This document shows positions 43,822 to 47,846 of a DNA stretch of 47,846 nucleotides, in pieces. The notes beneath the pieces are model-generated. The model was not told where the DNA came from, made no database searches, and saw nothing but the letters and a program-made list of their open reading frames with translations. This stretch comes from Acidobacteriota bacterium (GTDB lineage Bacteria > Acidobacteriota > Terriglobia > Acidiferrales > UBA7541): positions 1 to 47,846 of the forward strand of contig QHYH01000170.1 of NCBI GenBank assembly GCA_003223215.1, given 5' to 3'. The position numbers and the translations under genes were made by a program. Position 1 is the stretch's first letter, and every line of letters begins with the position of its first letter.

Positions 43822-44388
43822 ATGCGAACTGGCACGGTTTCTGCTATTTCAGTCTTACTCATTTCAATTTGCTCTCCACATCCGGCAACAGCCCAATCCA
43901 ATGCTTCTAGTCCGTCAATGCCGCAGACGTCCCCTCAGAAGGCGGCCGGCCCCGCCCGACTTGTTGAACTCCCGAAAGGCGCCGAAATCAGAAGCGTCCC
44001 GCTCCGAACCGATTCCACAAACGGGCCCACGAATCCCCCGCAATCGTGGAACCTTCTCGCCCAACAAAATAGGTCAAGCGTGGATCAGCTCTGGTCGTTT
44101 AAGAAGGGGATTTTGCCGCAGCTTGAAGCCACCCGGTGTGGTCACATTGTCATATTTCAGGCGCCGAATATGGATTCAGAGATGATTCAAGACGTCCCAC
44201 AAGAATTCAGCAGCAACATGCCGATGTTCGAGGGATTGCCGCCTTGTTGTCGAGATTTTCGTACCGCAATGGCGCCCCAAAACTTCCGTGGTCTGATGCC
44301 GATTCCGCCAAGGGCTCCCTTCATGGCTCCAGGGAGAACACCGCCCGCCCCAAACCTCGGGGTATGGATAAACAGCCTCCGGCCCTAG
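43822..44388 (+). CDS. exported hypothetical protein
   Basis: I do not recognise this protein. It has 188 residues and begins with a signal peptide (MRTGTVSAISVLLISICSPH, cleavage near PATAQS). The mature part is rich in Pro, Gln and Ser, with GHIVIFQAPNMDSEMIQDVP, FEGLPPCCRDF and a Met/Pro-rich tail MAPQNFRGLMPIPPRAPF. A GGGGAG Shine-Dalgarno lies upstream. The next gene, an exported hydrolase, starts 32 bases after the stop, so the two likely share a transcript. Confidence 0.65.
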   Translation: MRTGTVSAISVLLISICSPHPATAQSNASSPSMPQTSPQKAAGPARLVELPKGAEIRSVPLRTDSTNGPTNPPQSWNLLAQQNRSSVDQLWSFKKGILPQLEATRCGHIVIFQAPNMDSEMIQDVPQEFSSNMPMFEGLPPCCRDFRTAMAPQNFRGLMPIPPRAPFMAPGRTPPAPNLGVWINSLRP

Positions 44389-44419
44389 CCCTCTTGGATT
44401 ACTACAAGGAGGATTTGCC

Positions 44420-45370
44420 ATGAGTTACTGCAGGCTCCTCACGTTTGTCCTGGCCATATTTTGCTTACTTCCAATCGCGACACTGGGGCAAACGGCGGCT
44501 GCGGCTCAGAACTCGCCCGCACCTCTTGGCAAATTGATCGACGTAGGTGGCTATCGAGTTCATCTCTATTGCATAGGTGCAGGGAGCCCCGCCGTCGTGA
44601 TCGTGGGCGCAGGGTACTCGTTCGATTGGGGGCTCGTTCAACCTGAAGTCGCAGAATTTACTCAGGTTTGCACTTATGACCATTCCGGAATCGGATGGAG
44701 CGATTCCGGCCCGAAAGATTCGTGCTCGCTTAGGGTCAGCGAGATACACGCCGCATTGAAAAACGCTGGAATCAAGGGGCCTTATGTACTCGTTGGGCAT
44801 TCGCTCGGTGGACTGGTAGCGCGCGTCTACGCTGGGCGATACCCCGACGAAGTGACGGGCATGGTTTTTGTTGACCACGCCTTTTCGTTGATACTGCGTC
44901 CCACACGTCCGGGCGATGCGAAAATTCCGCCGCCTCCGGTAACTCCGACGGCTCCAATGCTTTTGAATTCTGGAGGCGGACGAGCAATTGGACTTGAGGA
45001 CGACCCCAACTTCAATAAGTTACCCCAGCGCGACCGTGAGCTTCATCTTTGGGCTATCGCGCAGACTCGAGATCAAATGGCTCTTCAATCTAACCACGAA
45101 GTTTCGATGGAGTGCGCTCCGCAGGCCGAGGCAATCGCCAAAGAGCACACTCAAACACTGGGCGATAAGCCACTCGTGGATGTCAGCACAGACATGATGC
45201 GTAGTCCTGAATACATCAAATTCCAGACTGACCTTTTGTCTCTTTCTCGAAACAGCAAGGAGATAATTGCGGAAAAGAGTGGCCATTTCGTCATCATTGA
45301 CAGGCCTGACGTTGTCATAGATGCGATTCGCCAAGTGGTGCAGTCGGTTCACAATAGCGCGAAGCTTTGA
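44420..45370 (+). CDS. exported alpha/beta hydrolase (Ser nucleophile)
   Basis: This secreted or periplasmic hydrolase has 316 residues. A signal peptide (MSYCRLLTFVLAIFCLLPIA, cleavage near TLGQT) precedes the alpha/beta core. The core carries GAGSPAVVIVGAGYSFDW, YDHSGIGWSD, the nucleophile elbow LVGHSLGGL with Ser128 and a late SGHFVIIDRP with His289. These are typical of esterases and lipases acting on small substrates. A strong AAGGAGG precedes the ATG. It is in operon with the upstream exported protein. Confidence 0.87.
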   Translation: MSYCRLLTFVLAIFCLLPIATLGQTAAAAQNSPAPLGKLIDVGGYRVHLYCIGAGSPAVVIVGAGYSFDWGLVQPEVAEFTQVCTYDHSGIGWSDSGPKDSCSLRVSEIHAALKNAGIKGPYVLVGHSLGGLVARVYAGRYPDEVTGMVFVDHAFSLILRPTRPGDAKIPPPPVTPTAPMLLNSGGGRAIGLEDDPNFNKLPQRDRELHLWAIAQTRDQMALQSNHEVSMECAPQAEAIAKEHTQTLGDKPLVDVSTDMMRSPEYIKFQTDLLSLSRNSKEIIAEKSGHFVIIDRPDVVIDAIRQVVQSVHNSAKL

Positions 45371-45481
45371 GACACCGCTCCAACGCAGGGGGAGTGCCTG
45401 GAAGGAAACGCCGACCAGCCCACAGTACGATTGCATAATATTGGTTGCCTGCTTAGCGTGAATTGAGCTAAAACGAGTCAG

Positions 45482-45533
45482 AAGTCCGGATCGGGGACAT
45501 GACCGGTGATCTGCTCGAACCCCGTTTCTGGCG
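45482..45533 (+). repeat. subfamily 2 extragenic repeat, copy L
   Basis: GAAGTCCGGATCGGGGACAT followed by CTCGAACCCCGTTTCTGGC aligns with copy K (about 40 of 52 positions). It sits 114 bases upstream of the next exported-protein start. Confidence 0.55.
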
Positions 45534-45646
45534 ATACTCAGCCTTGCCCACAGGACAGTACAGGCACGGCCCAAAAGGACAGTAGCTAGGGGTCATTGTC
45601 CGAAGTACGCTGGGCGACTTCGGAAGTTTCTCAAGCAGAGGTTCAG

Positions 45647-47846
45647 ATGAAGTGGAAGCCGGTAAGCGTTCCTTTCTTGTTCTTCGCCGCCTTGGTGTCC
45701 GCGGTTCCGGCGCCGGCCCAGCAAGGCAGTTCTAAACCCACCGTCATACCCCCCGTCAGCTATGACATTTCTCCGCCATTGGTGGACCTGGTCGCTTCCG
45801 CACCTCCCGAGGCCCCCACCGGCCAGCGCAACATCCCGCTTCGCCGGCCGGCGCGACCTGCCCCGGCTCCCCCCACCTCGGTCACCCAGGACCAGGCTCT
45901 TCAACAGCTTTCCCTGCCTCTGGTCAGCGCTACACCTGGACTGGACTTTGACGGCATAGGCGCGGACGGAGTGACACCACCTGACACGAACGGCTCGGTC
46001 GGAGCCACGCAGTTCGTACAGATCGTGAACGTAGAATATGCGGTCTACGACAAGATGTCCGGTGCCTTGCTTTTGGGCCCGACGCCTATCCACAACATCT
46101 GGAGCGGCTTCAACGGCGACTGCGCCAATGGCGACGGGAGCGACCCCGTCGTCCTTTATGACAAATCCGCCCAGCGCTGGGTGGTAGGCCAGATGAATGT
46201 CACTCTCACCGCCTACTGCATGGCCGTCTCCACGACCTCGGATGCAACCCAGAGCTATTATCGATATGAGTTCTCCTTTGGCAGCAACACTCCCGATTAT
46301 CCCAAGCTGGCAGTCTGGCCCAATGCTTACTACTGGACGGCCAACACGTTTTCAGGCGCAAACACTTTCCTCGGCGCAAACCCTTGCGCCTTTGACCGCG
46401 CTACGATGCTGAGTGGTGGACCAGCGAACGCCATCTGCATGCAGCAGAATCCGAGCGTAGACAGCCTATTGCCTGCGGACCTCGACGGAACTACGCCGCC
46501 GCCGGCCGGGGAGCCCAACTTCTACCTTCAGATGGTGGCACCGAGCAACCTGAACCTCTTTAAGTTTCACGTGGATTTCACGACGCCTTCGAACTCCACC
46601 TTCACAGGTCCCACTGCGATCCCGGTGGCGTCCTTCAGCGAAGCCTGTGGCCGCGGCACATGCATTCCCCAGCCTGGAACGATGCAACAGCTCGATTCCC
46701 TCGGCGACCGGCTGATGTTCCGGCTGGCGTATCGGAACTTTGGCGACCATGAATCACTGGTGGTCAACCACTCGGTGACGGCGGGAAGCAGCGTAGGGGT
46801 GCGGTGGTATGAGATCCGCAGCCCAAACGCCACGCCGACCGTTTTCCAACAGGGGACTTTCTCACCCGACTCGCAGTACCGCTGGATGGGCTCGATCGCC
46901 ATGGATCAATCGGGTGACATTGCTGTGGGCTACAGCGCCTCCAGCAGCAGCAATTTCCCGGCTGTTCGTTATACGGGCCGCGTGCCCTCCGATCCAGCGG
47001 GCACGATGGAGAGCGAGAACAGCATCATTGAAGGCACAGGATCGCAGACCAACGGTAACGGTGGCAGTCGCTGGGGTGACTACAGCAGTATGAGCATCGA
47101 CCCCGTTGATGACTGCACCTTCTGGTACACCAACGAATACCTGACAACGAACGGTTCGTTTAACTGGAAGACCCGCATTGCGTCCCTAAAGTTCACATCG
47201 TGCGGTCCGCCTGGCTCCCCGTCGGCGACAACGTTAATCTCCTCGCTGAACCCCTCTGCCTTGGGCCAGGCTGTGACTTTCACCGCTACGGTGACGTCGT
47301 CAGCGACGGGCACACCCACCGGGACGGTCACGTTTCAGGACGGTGCTTCTGCGCTGGGCACGGGCACGCTGAGCGGCGGAACAGCGACGTTCACCACTTC
47401 GGGGCTGACGGCAGGAACGCGTTCGATCACCGCAATCTACGGCGGCGATGCGAACTTCGCCGGCAGCACTTCGCCGGTCCTGACGCAGACGGTGAACAAG
47501 GCAGCTAGCTCCACTTCCGCGGTCTCGTCGAATAGTCCATCGAATCGTGGAGCGGCGGTCACTTTCACCGCCTCGGTGACTTCGCCGGTCACGGGCACAC
47601 CCACCGGGACGGTCACGTTTCAGGACGGCGCTTCTGCGCTGGGCACGGGCACGTTGAGCGGCGGAACGGCGACGTTCACCACTTCGGCGCTGACGGCGGG
47701 GACGCATTCGATCACCGCAATCTACGGCGGCGATGCGAACTTCACCGGCAGCACTTCGCCGATCCTGACGCAGACGATTAACCAGACGGCTAGCTCCTCT
47801 GCCGTCGTGACCTCATCGAATAATCCGTCCATTATTGGAACGGCTG
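45647..47846 (+). CDS. secreted protein with bacterial Ig-like repeats, 3' end cut by window
   Basis: The frame from ATG 45647 is open to the window edge, giving at least 733 residues. A signal peptide (MKWKPVSVPFLFFAALVSAV, cleavage near PAPAQ) is followed by a Pro-rich linker. A large extracellular domain comes next (LDFDGIGADGVTPPDTNGSV, NIWSGFNGDCANGDGSDPVV, YRWMGSIAMDQSGDIAVGYS). From residue about 525 it has tandem Ig-like (Big_3-type) modules of about 95 residues: PTGTVTFQDGASALGTGTLS, FTTS-LTAGT, SITAIYGGDANF. Similar proteins are surface or secreted adhesins or beta-propeller hydrolases in Acidobacteriota. Length and function beyond the window are unknown. Confidence 0.8.
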   Translation, partial: MKWKPVSVPFLFFAALVSAVPAPAQQGSSKPTVIPPVSYDISPPLVDLVASAPPEAPTGQRNIPLRRPARPAPAPPTSVTQDQALQQLSLPLVSATPGLDFDGIGADGVTPPDTNGSVGATQFVQIVNVEYAVYDKMSGALLLGPTPIHNIWSGFNGDCANGDGSDPVVLYDKSAQRWVVGQMNVTLTAYCMAVSTTSDATQSYYRYEFSFGSNTPDYPKLAVWPNAYYWTANTFSGANTFLGANPCAFDRATMLSGGPANAICMQQNPSVDSLLPADLDGTTPPPAGEPNFYLQMVAPSNLNLFKFHVDFTTPSNSTFTGPTAIPVASFSEACGRGTCIPQPGTMQQLDSLGDRLMFRLAYRNFGDHESLVVNHSVTAGSSVGVRWYEIRSPNATPTVFQQGTFSPDSQYRWMGSIAMDQSGDIAVGYSASSSSNFPAVRYTGRVPSDPAGTMESENSIIEGTGSQTNGNGGSRWGDYSSMSIDPVDDCTFWYTNEYLTTNGSFNWKTRIASLKFTSCGPPGSPSATTLISSLNPSALGQAVTFTATVTSSATGTPTGTVTFQDGASALGTGTLSGGTATFTTSGLTAGTRSITAIYGGDANFAGSTSPVLTQTVNKAASSTSAVSSNSPSNRGAAVTFTASVTSPVTGTPTGTVTFQDGASALGTGTLSGGTATFTTSALTAGTHSITAIYGGDANFTGSTSPILTQTINQTASSSAVVTSSNNPSIIGTA
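47215..47784 (+). repeat. tandem 285-bp repeat coding Ig-like modules
   Basis: The DNA from ACGGGCACACCCACCGGGAC at 47306 recurs at 47591, i.e. a 285-base period (95 codons). The two units are nearly identical in DNA as well as protein, and a third begins before the window end. The high DNA identity suggests recent duplication or gene conversion. Confidence 0.8.

Noticed and set aside
1-47846. CRISPR array or prophage structural module
   Set aside because: No regularly spaced short direct repeats, cas genes, capsid, tail or terminase genes were seen; the only regular tandem repeat is the coding 285-bp Ig-like array.

Overview
The window looks like chromosomal DNA of a soil Acidobacteriota. 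The main evidence is several copies of the acidobacterial duplicated orphan permease (ADOP; MacB/FtsX-like permeases without an ATPase partner). Two of them sit directly behind PadR-type regulators with overlapping start and stop codons, the usual acidobacterial arrangement. Base composition is moderately GC-rich, and most genes are short metabolic or detoxification genes with their own Shine-Dalgarno sites. No rRNA, CRISPR array or prophage structural gene is visible.

Layout. 0-10.1 kb: two ADOP genes (the first cut by the window edge) with an ADOP remnant between them, a group II intron 5' remnant, a quinone-oxidoreductase-like gene on the minus strand, and a complete PadR-ADOP pair. 10.1-17.2 kb: a frameshifted alpha/beta hydrolase, a 2OG-Fe dioxygenase, a tRNA-Ser-like foldback, a selenium-binding-protein/methanethiol-oxidase gene translationally coupled to a His-rich membrane protein, an AT-rich DUF1801 gene and a broken tyrosine recombinase. 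17.4-24.4 kb: a second PadR-ADOP pair, a secreted PQQ-type beta-propeller protein and a decayed ADOP. 24.7-29.6 kb: a saccharopine-dehydrogenase-like gene, an AraC regulator, a small Cys-rich protein, an alpha/beta hydrolase coupled to an isocitrate-lyase/PEP-mutase-like enzyme, and a DUF309 gene. 29.7-38.4 kb: a MocR regulator facing a divergent oxidoreductase across a direct-repeat operator, then a broken hydrolase, cupin, DoxX and a truncated epimerase; then a TetR gene with two palindromic operators facing a DsrE-hydrolase-MOSC operon. 38.7-47.8 kb: an intact tyrosine recombinase related to the broken one, a frameshifted cytochrome P460-like gene, an epoxide hydrolase, a membrane beta-propeller protein, two exported proteins, and a large secreted protein with Ig-like repeats that runs off the right edge.

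The genes fit a stress and detoxification neighbourhood: several Asp- or Ser-nucleophile alpha/beta hydrolases, MDR and SDR-type oxidoreductases, cupin, DoxX, DsrE, MOSC, and MarR/PadR/TetR/AraC/MocR-style local regulators. An unusually large share of genes is broken. Seven frameshifted or truncated genes or remnants can be argued from reading-frame continuity, which indicates either a decaying accessory region or uncorrected indels in the assembly.

The most unusual structure is between the genes. A family of imperfect foldback repeats of about 65-80 bp shares arms around GGCAACCC/GGGTTGCC and occurs in at least six gaps, plus partial copies. A second subfamily, with a different core, occurs four times, including just upstream of the intact recombinase. 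I see no transposase for them in the window, so they are candidates for an undescribed non-autonomous or REP-like repeat.
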